From assembly GCF_052857255.1 (NCBI RefSeq), contig NC_135505.1, positions 140,776,343 through 140,840,342 on the forward strand: a DNA stretch of 64,000 bases. Reading direction: 5' to 3'. The notes below the pieces were generated by a model. The model did not search any database. It saw only the letters and a list, made by a program, of their open reading frames with translations, and was not told the origin of the DNA. Below, one piece after another: positions 13,301 through 57,479 of this stretch (position 1 is the first letter of the stretch; each line of letters begins with the position of its first letter). Source of the stretch: Amblyomma americanum. Lineage: Eukaryota; Arthropoda; Arachnida; Ixodida; Ixodidae. The position numbers and the translations under genes were made by a program.

Positions 13301-16300
13301 AGTAAATAGGCGGCTCTTTTCAATGCATTATTCTTAGCCAGCTCAACGCCACTGAAGTTCAGGGTAATGCTTGTATTTATCACCTCATCCACATGATAAA
13401 CTGTGCGTGTTTCGAGAGCTGTCTCGGGGGAACTGAACGAATCATAAATGTTGAGTATACTCCAAAAAGTACGCTGCATCTTATTTCATTCTCCCCATGC
13501 CGAAAGTCGCTTCTCAGCGAAAGTAAATTGTAGATGTGAAAAAGAGAATTATCTGCCTTCATGAGCAAATTGTTCGTGCCTTCTTCCATTTTCTGATTTT
13601 CTACAAAATAATAAGCATAATGCATTTTGACCAAATGCAGAGAAAATAATAAGTACACAATACGGCATGAATGCAGCATGACTTTGAAGCAATCGTGATG
13701 TGCAAGATGACCACGAGGAGTCCGTCAGATGCCCAAAAAGAACGTTTGAGGCCCCTGAAACACGTGAATAAAGCTAGATTTCGCAACAATTTATCTGTTT
13801 TCAATTATATCTGTGCAAGTTCTACCATATTTCCGGCAGCAATACTGATGATTTATTAATTATTGCTTACACGACAGCGTTAATAACAGTTGAAGTAACA
13901 AATAGTCATCACCCTGTCAAACAGCCACGACGATGACAAACAGCCATAACTTGACACAAGACAGTCGTTTTTGGGCGTAATGCAAGAAGGCTGAAACAAG
14001 CGCTCTTTGCACAAAGGCAACCCAGAGCCCGAATTCCTGCGGTCGTCTTTCGCATGACCAGACCTCATCACATTGCAAGCACACATAAGGTATTGTGGTC
14101 GCTCACACAGCCCATTACTCATTCAAACCGTGGTCATTTAGTATATTGATATCTTTTGACCATGGCTATGAGACTGAACCCACAAACAGATACCCTTGGC
14201 CCTTATTCTGCATCCCGCTTATACATACAGCTGAAGCTTCATCGTTTCTAATTACGTGAGCGCCCCTTGAAACATTTCCTTTCAGTAAAAAAATGTGCGA
14301 AATAACAACGGAGCAAAGGAAAGTACACAGCAATGAAAACTGTCGTAGCGTCCGGGAACCTGACTGGCTATATCCAGCACAGACATTTTGGAGCACTTCA
14401 GGGCCACGCTGATCAGACCAGCTGCTCGTTTTCTTATGCTCATCATTTTCTTCACATCATCAGGTGTATATTCGGCGACAACGGCTTCGGTGCAACTCTA
14501 CGAGTCGAAACATCAAGTGTGCCAAGAAACGCTCTCCTCGAAGCCGTTGGGTGAAGATCTATCGACGCTCTGTGCAGAGCCTCGTAGCATTAAACAGCGA
14601 CGCAGTATGTTTTTCAAAAATTACCTTCGAGAAAATGTTCATCATTCACGAGATACCAGAGAGAACAACGTTTCTAGGACATTTGCCACTGCGGAAGATC
14701 CAATGACTTTCAGGTTTGTACAGTTCAAATTAGTTTTGGCGAACTCGTTCAGAGTGTCTTTACGCAAACTATAATAGGTATTACTTGGGAATAGGGTACT
14801 TAGGGCGAAACAGTCATGCGCAGATATTTCATGCCACCAAGTAATGGTATGAAAAGTAGATAGCTATAGAGTTAATTTATGTTACCATAAATACAAGGCG
14901 AACCAAGCCTTCTAATCCTCTAGGGTTCACCCTAAAGGCTAACAGTGGCGTTAATGTTTGCTTGCACTGACATAACCGAAACAGTCAACTCAGTTGTTTT
15001 CATAGGAAAGTCAGAAGTTCTTCTTCCACTGCATAGAATGCATTTTGATATCTCTTAAAATACATACAAGGTGTTTTTCCTTCACTGCAAGCCTTATCTC
15101 GCGCTGTGAGCTTCATGAAGCACCACTTCACTTACTTTGTTGTCTCATTCAATAGCGTTATTTCCTTAAAATTGTATTCTTCATTTGAGATGTTGAGTTT
15201 GATGATCCGGATACAAGTTTCTGTTTCTGAGATGCATCGCTTATTATTGCCTTCCAAGCAAACTTTGAAGCTATTATCCTCCGTCTCCCAGTACAACCAA
15301 AATGGTTGGCTTGTGTTGAGAACCTGTTCAAGAAAGCAAAAATTTAATCCAACATCACACGAACATGAGCACCTTCTACATTAAGGAGCGTATAGGAATG
15401 GGCAAGTTGGTTAGACAAGCATCAAAAGCATCAAGTCACGAAGACAGCAGGGAAGCACACACGCACGCAAAAACTAAACGGTCATTTGATGCTGCGCCAT
15501 TATTCCCTTTAGCCATTTAACCTTCTACATTTCACTCCACAAAAAAAAAAAGATGAGAAAAAAGGAGAACAGACAGCTCTAAGTTATCAATAATAAAGTA
15601 ATTAAAGTAAAAGGAACTTTTCAAAAGTAAGAGCACCAGAGGCCGCTATACCAGGACACACTCAACATAACGACGGACCCACTCTCTACTTCAGCGGCTG
15701 TGTGGTCTAGTTGCAATAACACGTGTCTTGGAGATTCTGCAACAGCAAACTGTAGTGCATCAAAAACACGCGGCGAAAAGAACCACAAATTCATTAAACT
15801 CTCCCAACTGAATTATTTTTTAAGATCAATAATCTCCGCGTATAGAGGTGCTATATTTCTCACTGGGGTTACGCACTGTAAAAATTATGCAAAGCGCATG
15901 AACAGGAGTGACCATTTGATATAGGCTTAGCATGTCCAACGTTTTCAGATAAAAATGTTGAAAACTAGAAAATCTAAGACACGTTATAGAAATATTTAAG
16001 GTAATGCTCCAGTCTTCTTATATGCATCAAAACCTTCCTTTTAAACTGTTTCTATCGATAGCATCGAACAGTTAAGACTGCCATAGAAAACATGTGGGGA
16101 ACGCTCTTGACGATAGCAAAAAATTTAATAGAAAAAAATGCAAGACTGCCTTCGGGTGATCTCTGCAGACATAGCGATTGTTATAGCGAAATCTTATGTC
16201 ATACGTAAAACTTGAGTGCTCAAAAATGCTTTTGTCCACAACTGTTGGACACGGCTACCTTGATGCACGTCCTGCAGTAGTGTAATGTAAAGGCGATATT

Positions 16301-18114
16301 CATTTTGGTTGGCTTAAATCTTTGCTCTGTTGTACTACTGTGCACTGTGTGTGCTAAATATTGGCCGTATAAAACGGAAGTTTTCTTCACATGACCTTTC
16401 TCTAATATGTGCAACGAACACGTTCGCTTTGTTTTCCATTGCCCTAATGTGCTGCGCTCCGATCAATTGATTGACTGAGAGAAAACTTTACTTAGATTTA
16501 TGCCTATGGCAAATATTGTTGTACGTGTAGGTTGTTTTATTTTTTACCCGCTTTTCATCTCGTGAAACTGCTGTTGTTCAGTGTTTGCTCCCGAGGAATA
16601 TTTAAACCCGTTGTTTGTTACTGTTTTTTTTTTGTTACTTCGACTCTCTATCGTGACTGCCTGTGCTTTTTTTTTTCACAACCCATCTGAGTGCGCTTAT
16701 CATCACGTCGATCACTCTTTAAAAGAAAAAAGATACCGAAGTTCTTGACATGTCATGGTTTCTCGGTTGTCACGTAACGGTGGCCACCTCTAAATCATCA
16801 CCTCTATGCTCCAGTAAAGTTAGTGGGCAAGAGGGGCCCATTCCTGCCACTCTATGCGTCTCGTCTTTGAGTGTTTCGTCCCAAGCAGCCAAAGCGTGTT
16901 TACAAGCATGGTAAGAATGTTTTAATCTCCTGAAGCTACCCGACGGTAATGAGAGACATCGTAGTGGAAGGCACCGGATTAGTTTCAGCTACGTGGGGTT
17001 CTTTACCATGCACGAGCATACGGCAGCATAAAGGCGGTTTGGCATTTCGTCTTCGTGAAAGTGCGGCGGTTAAGGTAAGATTTAATTTTAGGGCATTGTA
17101 CTAAGCAGCATAACGCCTTAGCCCCTTTGCCTCCGCGGCCAATTAAGCTCGTTTTAGAGAACCAATAAGAGTACGCATTCTAGCAGGAATTTAATAGCGG
17201 TAGCTGGCTTTGGTAAGACGTGTAAATGCATAGGACAGGTTAGCGGTTATTTGGATGCGTAACTGAATGGATACGACAGATAGAAACGTGGCTTCAAGTG
17301 TACCAGTATCAGGTGGAGAGGAGAGGCTGGAAAATTTCGGGGAAAACCACCACCACTAACCCATGACGCTAGCAGTAAGGTTGATTTAAGGTTGATTGCC
17401 ATGAAAATTGAATGCAACGGGGACAGTTGCTGCTTCTCTCAGATTGCACAGATGAGAACAGAGAAGAATATAGGTATGGAGAGCATAGGTGCTGCTACTT
17501 ATATACAAGAACATATTACGTAGGATCACTATGCTACTGTCCGCACATGTATGCTCTTTCGACTGTGAGTGTACCATGATTTGGAACTAGCGTGTTTAGC
17601 GTTCTGTTTCGTCATGTGTTTCTGCTTCTACTTAAGGCCTATATGTGAAGCATTCCTAAGCACTTTTATATAGAGAGTTTTCGCCGCTGCTATTAAAGAA
17701 GCAGTGGGAAGTTTGTTAGACAGACTCGACGCCATATACTTCTCTTGCTGTGCAAACATTCACTACTACAAGACACCGACCCGCAGGCGATTTCACGTCA
17801 ACTGAAAGTCAGAAATTCCTAAGATAATGCGTTCGCGAAGACAAGGCCCCATGCGGAAACGTTGGCTATGCACCGTGAAGCTTTCCACCCCTCTCTTGTT
17901 CATTTTATTTTTGTGAAAAACAATTCTGTTACCCAGTAAAAATTTTCTAACTAAATGTGCATTCGTTTTTCTGGAACATCATTGCGCTGGAAAACACCAA
18001 ACTTACCGTCCTGATATCAAGATTTCCGCCATTGTCTTGTATTTCATTCCCAGTTGCTATGTGAAAGCACAGCATGATGTGCACAGAGATGCGCAGCGTC
18101 TGCGAGCGGAACAT
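7208..18114 (-). CDS. Tick-type secreted lipocalin, gene A (complete, five exons)
   Basis: Exons: 18007-18114, 15136-15323, 12408-12496, 9762-9863, 7208-7386. Every junction has GT/AG and the phases chain correctly (0, 2, 1, 1), giving 666 nt, 221 aa plus stop. The product has a short hydrophobic N-terminus (signal peptide), the family segment VLNTSQPFWLYWET at the start of the barrel, several N-glycosylation sites, the strand segment YTLQYVDDPYPECIVFF, and a C-terminal exon with CEMYLAES and paired Cys (SCQTFFNRSC, ETC). Tick lipocalins (His_binding-like) are salivary or gut secreted barrels that sequester small ligands such as histamine or eicosanoids; the ligand here cannot be told. The start is the ATG at 18114, which aligns with gene B; an upstream in-frame ATG at 18138 lies at the expected transcription start. 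No broken codon is seen. Confidence 0.85.
7660..8808 (+). mobile_element. CR1/L2-like LINE, 5'-truncated, in intron 4 of lipocalin A
   Basis: Contains the 3' half of an RT ORF (7679-8623) and a 3' UTR of about 190 bp ending in an AATA repeat (tcaataaataaataa). It is antisense to the host gene. The left border is approximate and I found no clear target-site duplication. Confidence 0.85.
7679..8623 (+). pseudogene. Reverse transcriptase fragment of CR1/L2-like LINE
   Basis: A frame of about 314 aa, open but lacking the endonuclease domain and first RT blocks. It has GVPQGSVLGPLLFLIFINDI (RT block before the catalytic site), LYADDCVLY (catalytic YADD), KYLGLRI, the RKLFFLRRALKLGP 'thumb' region and a C-terminal segment ending LKRFESHL. 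No RNase H, as expected for this group. The reading frame is intact, so insertion is fairly recent, but 5' truncation makes it dead on arrival. Confidence 0.88.
8809..9761. other. Intron 4 of lipocalin A, remainder; no gene
   Basis: Holds a GGGGGA-rich run (8874-8895), a TATATAAGG-like motif near 8926 on the plus strand followed by a GC-richer stretch and a 65-codon ATG frame at 9045-9242 with no known family, and a hairpin at 9283-9320 (19-bp arms, one mismatch). Nothing here is convincing as a gene. Confidence 0.4.
9283..9320. repeat. Inverted repeat (hairpin)
   Basis: Arms AGCGTTAAGCTCGCACCTT and AAGGTGCAAGCTTAACGCT, with no loop and one mismatch. The left arm's start is also part of a short direct repeat series (aatgatttaagc / aatgattgaagc). 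Confidence 0.8.
9762..9863 (-). CDS. Lipocalin A exon 4
   Basis: Acceptor TTCGCAG, donor GTAAGT; 102 bp, the same length as gene B exon 4. It encodes LYTLQYVDDPYPECIVFF, a typical barrel strand with its Cys. Confidence 0.85.
10066..10382 (+). mobile_element. tRNA-derived SINE (Ruka), tail type II
   Basis: Complete plus-strand copy. The head GCCGCGGTGGCTGAGTGG (Pol III A box) and GGGGTCGAACCC (B box) are followed by the body (gtcagtgcacgttaaagatc, gtcgaaattatgccggagcc) and a T/C-rich type II end with gcgccgtttcctttaccc. Upstream of exon 3-4 region of lipocalin A, in intron 3. Confidence 0.9.
10878..11126 (-). mobile_element. SINE (Ruka), tail type II, head missing
   Basis: Minus-strand copy that has the type II tail at the left (tgaaatggcgcagtatctg) and the body (aatttcgaccacctgggga, cacctccatcgaaac) but stops before the tRNA-like head at about 11126, so it is 5'-truncated. 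Confidence 0.85.
11127..12400. other. Intron 3 remainder of lipocalin A; no gene
   Basis: A somewhat GC-rich 96-codon plus frame at 11662-11952 has no recognisable family and no splice support. Otherwise nothing recognised. Confidence 0.4.
12408..12496 (-). CDS. Lipocalin A exon 3
   Basis: Acceptor TTTTCCAG, donor GTACGTG; 89 bp, one base closing a codon, 29 codons, one base carried over. It encodes NKFRGIFVNDTEPPKSMRV, homologous to TNYKGIFSNDSKSMEV of gene B. Confidence 0.8.
12501..15130. other. Intron 2 of lipocalin A; no gene recognised
   Basis: A plus frame around 14436-14774 begins MLIIFFTSSGVYSA, which resembles a short signal peptide, but there is no TATA box, exon partner or known family. 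Otherwise unremarkable AT-rich intron. Confidence 0.35.
15136..15323 (-). CDS. Lipocalin A exon 2
   Basis: Acceptor TTGAACAG, donor GTAAGT; 62 codons plus two bases. It begins VLNTSQPFWLYWETEDN, the N-terminal lipocalin signature of ticks (LNTS-x-x-x-W), and has four Cys. Confidence 0.88.
15330..18000. other. Intron 1 of lipocalin A; only a SINE seen
   Basis: AT-rich with A and T runs (15540-15551, 16626-16634, 16667-16677). One diverged SINE at 16925-17143; no coding exon recognised. Confidence 0.5.
16925..17143 (-). mobile_element. Diverged Ruka-like SINE
   Basis: Minus copy: decayed head at the right (GGCCGCGGAGGCAAAGGGGC), the body shows 'gtggggttctttaccatgcacg' and 'tttcgtcttcgtgaaagtgcggc', the left end 'gtaatgagagacatcgtag'. 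Old insertion. Confidence 0.7.
18007..18114 (-). CDS. Lipocalin A exon 1 (signal peptide)
   Basis: 36 codons, ending phase 0 at donor GTAAGT (18001-18006). It begins MFRSQTLRISVHIMLCF and ends EIQDNGGNLDIRT, closely like gene B exon 1 (EIRDNGENLDIRK), the same length. Confidence 0.85.
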
Positions 18115-18167
18115 CGTACACAAGAACGACTTCTTCATGAAGCGTAGGCTGTGGTTCGGAGGCGCCT

Positions 18168-18176
18168 CTTTTTATG
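18168..18176 (-). promoter_or_regulatory. TATA-like box of lipocalin A
   Basis: CATAAAAAG about 55 bp upstream of the chosen ATG, which puts transcription start near 18140 and leaves a leader of about 25 nt. Confidence 0.5.
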
Positions 18177-18179
18177 CGT

Positions 18180-20070
18180 CCTCGCTGCAAAAGACAATTC
18201 TATGGAAGCGCCTGGCTGTTAGCGCGTGCTATTCCATCAGTATGGTCCATTTTATTGTTGGCGCATACAACTTTTCTCTCGCTGTAATCAATCTCAATTA
18301 TAGAATAAATTCTGCAGATAATGAGGCTCGTTTATCCACATCAGAACAGGTGTTATTGCTTCCGAAGATCATTAAAACGATTTCTTCACTCCGATAACGC
18401 CTAACAACCTGAGGAAACAAATTATCCAGTCACTTAATTATGATACAGATGTCGCTGAAATATGGTACGGTTACCCAATATGCATTGCACTCTGCCGAAT
18501 TATTTCACATAAGAGCTCGTCACGTTTTCGACACGCATTATTTCGCAGAAAATGCTATTACTTCCCCTGTCCTCAAAATTGACTTTGTTGGCGCAAACAA
18601 AGCGCGTATCTAAAAACGCGAAGGTAGTGCAAAATCTTTGCTTTGTTGACAAAGGTTTATATACGCATTTATTTATAAATATTTGCTTATTAAAACTCAC
18701 TGCGGGACATGACAAACATAAACGACAAGATAAGTTGTTGGGCGACTTGGTGACGGTATTCCATAATTGCAGCGCGACGGAGGAGACACACAAGAAAAGG
18801 GCATAACGCAGCGCTGCGACGTGTCTTTTCTCGAATATATTTCCTTCGTAAGGCAATATTGCAGTAGAGCGGCAGAAACCTTGCAGAAATAAAATGAAGC
18901 TATTCCATTGCAATGGCCATAAACAGGGACATTTACTGGAATGTATCAGATGCTAATATTCACTCATGACACACTATCGCGATATCTGATAGTCTGTCCC
19001 CTAAAAAAGTTTTATCCCAAATTTTTATGATAAAAAAAACTCCAAAATTATAACCATGTTTTTTCGTTAACGCTTAATAGGCATGGGCTCAGCGTCAAAC
19101 AAATCTGCGAACTGGAGCCCCTTTTTCGCAGATAAACTCCACTGGAAACAGGGCTCAATATCTTTGGAAGGTACAGAAAACGATCCCAGGCTCACGCCAC
19201 TACTAAATGGAGGTGTTCGCAAAACCATCGTCGTTTCGTGTCCACGTATTAACTTTTCCATAAAACGGCTCTAAGCCAATCACCACTCGCATTAGCCTTA
19301 TCTCGCAGTTTCGCAGGATTCCTCCGGTACTCAGTTGAGTACTAAGACAGCATATAATGGACCACTGTGGCAATGTAAAGTAGCTTTTCTAGCGCAGTCA
19401 GGCAGTGCTTCTTCGTATCGGTACACTCGAAGAAGCACGATATGACCATGTCCCTTTGCCTGCGTTATGAAATTCTTCCAAGTATAAAATTGATCCTTCA
19501 ACTCGCTGCGCTTTCTGGTTTGGGGAAACAGACCAAAGAATTAGAATTGCGGGGAGGTAAAGAAGACCGATGTTTGGTTAAATTTATCGTTTCCTGTAGG
19601 AAGCTGTCCAAGGAACCAAATTTCTGAGGGCACTTAAGTCTGCTTACGTGCAGGAATGCGAAAGCATGGAACTTTCTGGAAGGCGGGTTTTTTTCCACCA
19701 CGGCAGTGCGCGTTGTCGTTTTATTTTTGCTGTTATTTATATTTTGTCTTTTCAATTGTTATTTTTATTTGACTTTATTTCCTACTTTGTTTCTAGTTAA
19801 TTTTTATTTTATTATTTTCATTTTTATTCGTGTATTTTTGTTTGTATTTTTATTTTATTTATTTTAGTTTCGATGGCTTCATTTTATTGACAAGTGAGGC
19901 GGACACTTTCGGCGGGCTCATAAAACAAGTAAGGCTTTCGCCTTAAAAAGGCAAAAAGGAGGAAAAGCAGAATCCAGATGAGACCTATAACCACCCTCTG
20001 AGGCTCTTGCACTTAAGGTATATGTCCACAGCAGTCAAATGTCTTTGTGCACTATCCAGCCTAGAAAAAA
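18180..20070. other. Between lipocalin A promoter and foldback; no gene
   Basis: Contains an 11-bp hairpin (gtgcttcttcg / cgaagaagcac, about 19407-19438) and a T-rich low-complexity tract at 19720-19870. A 64-codon minus frame at 19067-19261 is unrecognised. Confidence 0.4.
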
Positions 20071-20074
20071 TTCG

Positions 20075-20531
20075 AACAGCGCTAGACAGCAGGACCAGAA
20101 AGATGAGGAGACAAACACGGCGCAGAATATACAACTGATTTATTTGAAGTAAGAAGTCAATTTATACGTACAAGACCATAGGCACACATGCGCATGGTCA
20201 TACATCGATGATGAGATAAAAAAATCCAAAATGCCAACATACACACGTGATGCATCTGCCTTCCAATCTACCCTTCGTGCAGCAATGACATTTCCTTCGC
20301 TGACAAAGTTGAAGAAGTTGGCATTGTTGCACAAAGGGTAGATTGGAAGGCAGATACATCACGTATGTATGTTGGCATTTTGGATTTTTTATCTCATCAT
20401 CGATGTATGACAGTGCGCATGTTAGCCCAGCATTTTATGTATAAATTGACTTCTTACATCAAATAAATCAGCTGTAAGTTCAGCGCCGTGTTTGTCTCCT
20501 CCTCTTTCTGGTCCTGTTGTGTAGCGCTGTT
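20075..20531. mobile_element. Foldback (long inverted-repeat) element, about 457 bp
   Basis: Left arm 20075-20275 and right arm 20335-20531 are near-perfect inverted copies around a 59-bp loop whose ends also pair. The termini are AACAGCGCTAGACAGCAGG and its complement TAGCGCTGTT. No ORF of note. It lies between the two lipocalin genes. Could be a MITE-like DNA transposon or an inverted duplication of a retroelement end. Confidence 0.75.
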
Positions 20532-20699
20532 GTTACCATGGAACACCAACTCGCCCAATCTGCCGTCCTTCTCGAGCCTTGACTCCACGTTCTAAGCACA
20601 TGAGCTCATTAACACTGCTGCGAAGCGTTGTTATGTCTGTTTTAAAGCGATAGCTGTCAGTAAAAGATTCGATAAAAAGCCTGCGGTCGGGTGTCTAAA

Positions 20700-21060
20700 C
20701 AGCTGCACACCGGAAGCTTGGAACTGCTCGCGGCGGCCACCACTGGCGCGCTAGTGTAGTATTACCCACGTGGCAACTTCATCGCCGGTGAATACACAGC
20801 TTGCTGACATGAAGCAAGCGTCATTTCTCTTCAGTCTGTCGACATAGGAAGTGGCGAACCGCTGTAGCCTGCTTCTGTGCGCCGCACTCGCGATCGAGGG
20901 CGCTAATTGTTAGTCCACGCTCGCCCGGGACGGCGCGCTGCGAAAATGGCGAGGAAACAGAAATGCACGACGAGAAGTAACGGTCACCTAGCTACTCAGC
21001 AAGTGACGACGTCTACGTCTCGCACAATACAGGCGGCACGGGCGCGGAGAGTCTAAGAGC
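20700..21060. promoter_or_regulatory. GC/CpG-rich island between lipocalin genes
   Basis: Clearly richer in CpG than its neighbours. It contains an ATG frame of 36 codons (20946-21056) beginning MARKQKCTTRS. It might be a promoter of an unseen transcript or a fragment of an element; no gene is supported. Confidence 0.25.
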
Positions 21061-21826
21061 TGTTGCTAATTTTAGACCAATACACCGCAAGCCCAAACGC
21101 TGTCAGTATTGTCGTGTAGCCCGATACGCTTGGTTTAAAGAGGCCAGCATGCTATCTAATCACCTCGTGTTTGCTACTCGAGACGCGACCAGAGAGCTCT
21201 GGAACAACCATAAACAGAAGCGGTACTTGCTACTATTATGGAGGTGGTGATATGCGCCTTGTAGCAAAAGTTCACAGTCGTAATTGACCACCGCCGATAA
21301 CAAGGACAAACCAAACCCGATGAGTGCCATGTAAACGGGTTTTAATCGCCATAGCTAAGCTCCTTTGTTTTAAGGCCACAAGTCAGGCCATATAAACAGT
21401 TCATTTTAAGCTGTACGGAAGTCTGCCTGTCTGTATCTTGCACGGAGTGCCGTCATATCAAAATAAGGCCGTCTATCAACCTGCCTCAAAGCCGTCCTCA
21501 GAATATGGAGTGGGACGTGGAAATAATGCTGGGCGGACGACGTGCGGGAGACTTTCTGAAGGTACAATTTTGGGACTCTCATAAGCCAATCTAAAGATTG
21601 TACGTGCTAAGAAGAGTTCTGTGATATGTCTAGCACACAGGCTATCTCGAACCCTGGCTCCATTTGGTAGCATGCCTGAGTCTTTGGGCTGAAGAAAGAA
21701 TGAAGCCTTAAAATTTGGGAAAACGAAAACAAGCGGGTTCAATAGCACTTTGACGAAACTTATTTACATACTGAATAAAGAGCAGAGTCAAAAATCAAGA
21801 GTTCGTAGCGTCGTGCGACTCGATGA

Positions 21827-22260
21827 GTGTTGTGCTGGGTTTTATGGCACATAGGCGACTCAGGCCATCATGCGCCAACCTCAAGGTAAGAGAAAAAGTT
21901 ATCTGCAAATTTTTTTACACAAATTAATTATCGGTGGTGTAGAGGGCATAAAATGTTGTTTTCTAATACCTAATGCGAAAAGAGGGAAAATCTTATGAAT
22001 GGCTCATATTAAAAGCTTTAAAAAAGGTCGGGTAACAACCCCAAGCATCCTTGCCTGCGCAAGGATGTTGAGCCTCCCAGCCAGTAAAACAAAACCTTCC
22101 TTCTTCTCAGGAATGAGAAGGTGGCTGAGGTGCATAAAAAAATTCTGCGAATCAGTTGGTAGAAATTTAGAGTTTGCCGCCGAGAAAACCTGCTCCTCTT
22201 AAAAAGCTAAAAACGCAAGACGTGCCCACAATTGCACCTTCGCCCAAGACCAACTGTGGG
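21827..22260 (-). mobile_element. Family-1 LINE 3'-end fragment
   Basis: Matches the 3' UTR of LINE-1B (27038-27700) and LINE-1F (48632-49250): ends with the GTTGTG...GGGTTTTATGGCACATAGG terminus, then the ccttgcctgcgcaaggatg hairpin. 5'-truncated copy with no coding sequence, just past the 3' end of lipocalin B. Confidence 0.85.
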
Positions 22261-22393
22261 GAATCAGCCCCGCAGTTTCCCCTTGTGGTTTGCTTTCCCA
22301 CGATGCACCGTGCAGGAGCAGCCTCGCCTTGAGGAGGGGCACATTCCTGGTTAGTTACCTTAACTAACAAGAGAGGGGGCTTGAGATTTAAAT

Positions 22394-22399
22394 TTTATT
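22394..22399 (-). promoter_or_regulatory. Polyadenylation signal of lipocalin B
   Basis: AATAAA starting on the base right after the TAG stop on the minus strand. Confidence 0.65.
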
Positions 22400-56193
<33,794 letters not shown>

Positions 56194-56286
56194 CGTAACA
56201 GAAGAACGATTTCTACGTAGAACAGTATGTGTACAGTCAGCCGTTTACAGACGACCTTCGTATGCTGCCTCGAAGCAGTATCAGCC

Positions 56287-56294
56287 CTTATATA
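56287..56294 (-). promoter_or_regulatory. TATA box of lipocalin B
   Basis: TATATAAG about 95 bp upstream of the start codon, within a CCCCTTATATAAGGG palindrome. Confidence 0.65.
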
Positions 56295-56399
56295 AGGGGG
56301 TGGCAAATGTTCGATGTGCAGTCGATGTCGAGCACTGAATTCATTTGGGACATTATTCTTTTTTCATTGCCGCCAATCAGAATCATTGTTCATGTACTG

Positions 56400-57070
56400 T
56401 CGCTTGTGTATCGGCAACACTGTGGTCTTGCGTTCTAAACCTTTTTTTTTATTTTCCTACTGTGGCAGCTACGACTTCTGAAGTTACGTGCTGTGCCCTT
56501 GGCTTCGTGTTTTGAACTTGCGCAAGCCGCAAGAAAGAAAACAGAAAATGACCTATTCCTGGAGTTGTGCGATTATTCTAATTTTTTCAACTGTCGCATG
56601 TAAAATGAGAAAGGGGGGTTGTTCAGAAATAAGTGCAGAGAGTGAGTTATGATTTTCTGGCCCACTGCTCTGCTCTAGAGAAAGGGAAAAAGTGAAGAGG
56701 AGTGAGTATCGTGGGTGATGACACGAGTAGAAGAGAAGCGGAGTGCATCCACACTGACCACTAATGTTACGAATTCAAGGCGCGAGTCGAGTTCCCTGAT
56801 TTACGGGCAACAAAGTATTGCCCTAACTGCCTGCACAAGCCTCGAATTTTTAACATCGAATGCTATGTCGTCCGTTTCGATCAGGGTTCTCACAGCACAG
56901 GACTTTCCGGAAACTTCGCGTGCTTGCAAAGCTTCCTGGAATTAAAGAATAACTAAGGAAATAATGCCGATTAAACCCGTGTAAATGCCGGTAGTCGCCT
57001 GTATATGGTTTTTCAAATGTTGTATTTGCTTTAAATGCATCTACCACGCACGCGTGGCTGACGGATGAGC
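56400..57070. other. Upstream of lipocalin B; nothing recognised
   Basis: No exon or element identified; may hold distal regulatory sequence for lipocalin B. Confidence 0.3.
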
Positions 57071-57074
57071 TTTT

Positions 57075-57216
57075 GTGCCACGTAGGAACATGGTCGAACG
57101 GTGGCGGTGGAAACTGAGCGAGAACCCTCTTATGCTACCTACAGCATCAACTGTAGCTTAAGAGGGTTCTCGCATAGATTCCGCCCTCGCCGTTCGACCA
57201 TGTTCCTACGTGGCAC
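57075..57216. mobile_element. Foldback/MITE-like element, 142 bp
   Basis: Termini GTGCCACGTAGGAACATGG and its exact complement; internal paired blocks GCGAGAACCCTCTTA / TAAGAGGGTTCTCGC around a loop of about 26 bp. No ORF. Confidence 0.75.
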
Positions 57217-57337
57217 TCATGGTAGTAATAGAGGACGTGCTGCGTCCGCCGCAATGGACGAGGGTGGCGCTGGTGAACACTCTCATGCTTCGTTTATGCG
57301 CAAAACATAAATACCCACGAAAGCAGAAGAATACACA

Positions 57338-57380
57338 GCCTTCGCCGTAGCTCAGTTGGCAGAGCACCGGAGGCATGTAG
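57338..57380 (+). pseudogene. tRNA-like 5' half (Pol III A-box fragment)
   Basis: GCCGTAGCTCAGTTGGCAGAGC is a typical tRNA D-arm/A-box sequence. No T-arm or B box follows, so it is a truncated tRNA pseudogene or SINE head. Confidence 0.5.
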
Positions 57381-57479
57381 CTGTTTTTACTTCTGATTTT
57401 ACTAATCTACCATTGATAAAAACTACAAAATTTAAAAAGAAAAAAAGCTGGCAGTCACGTGTCGACTGTAGATTTAATT

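Noticed and set aside
18115..18138. Upstream ATG (18138) as start of lipocalin A
   Set aside because: It lies at the expected transcription start about 30 bp from the TATA-like box and is not present in gene B, whereas the ATG at 18114 aligns.
21476..21748. 90-codon minus frame ending TPYSEDGFEAG
   Set aside because: Looks somewhat coding, but I found no family, splice partner or conserved motif to support it.
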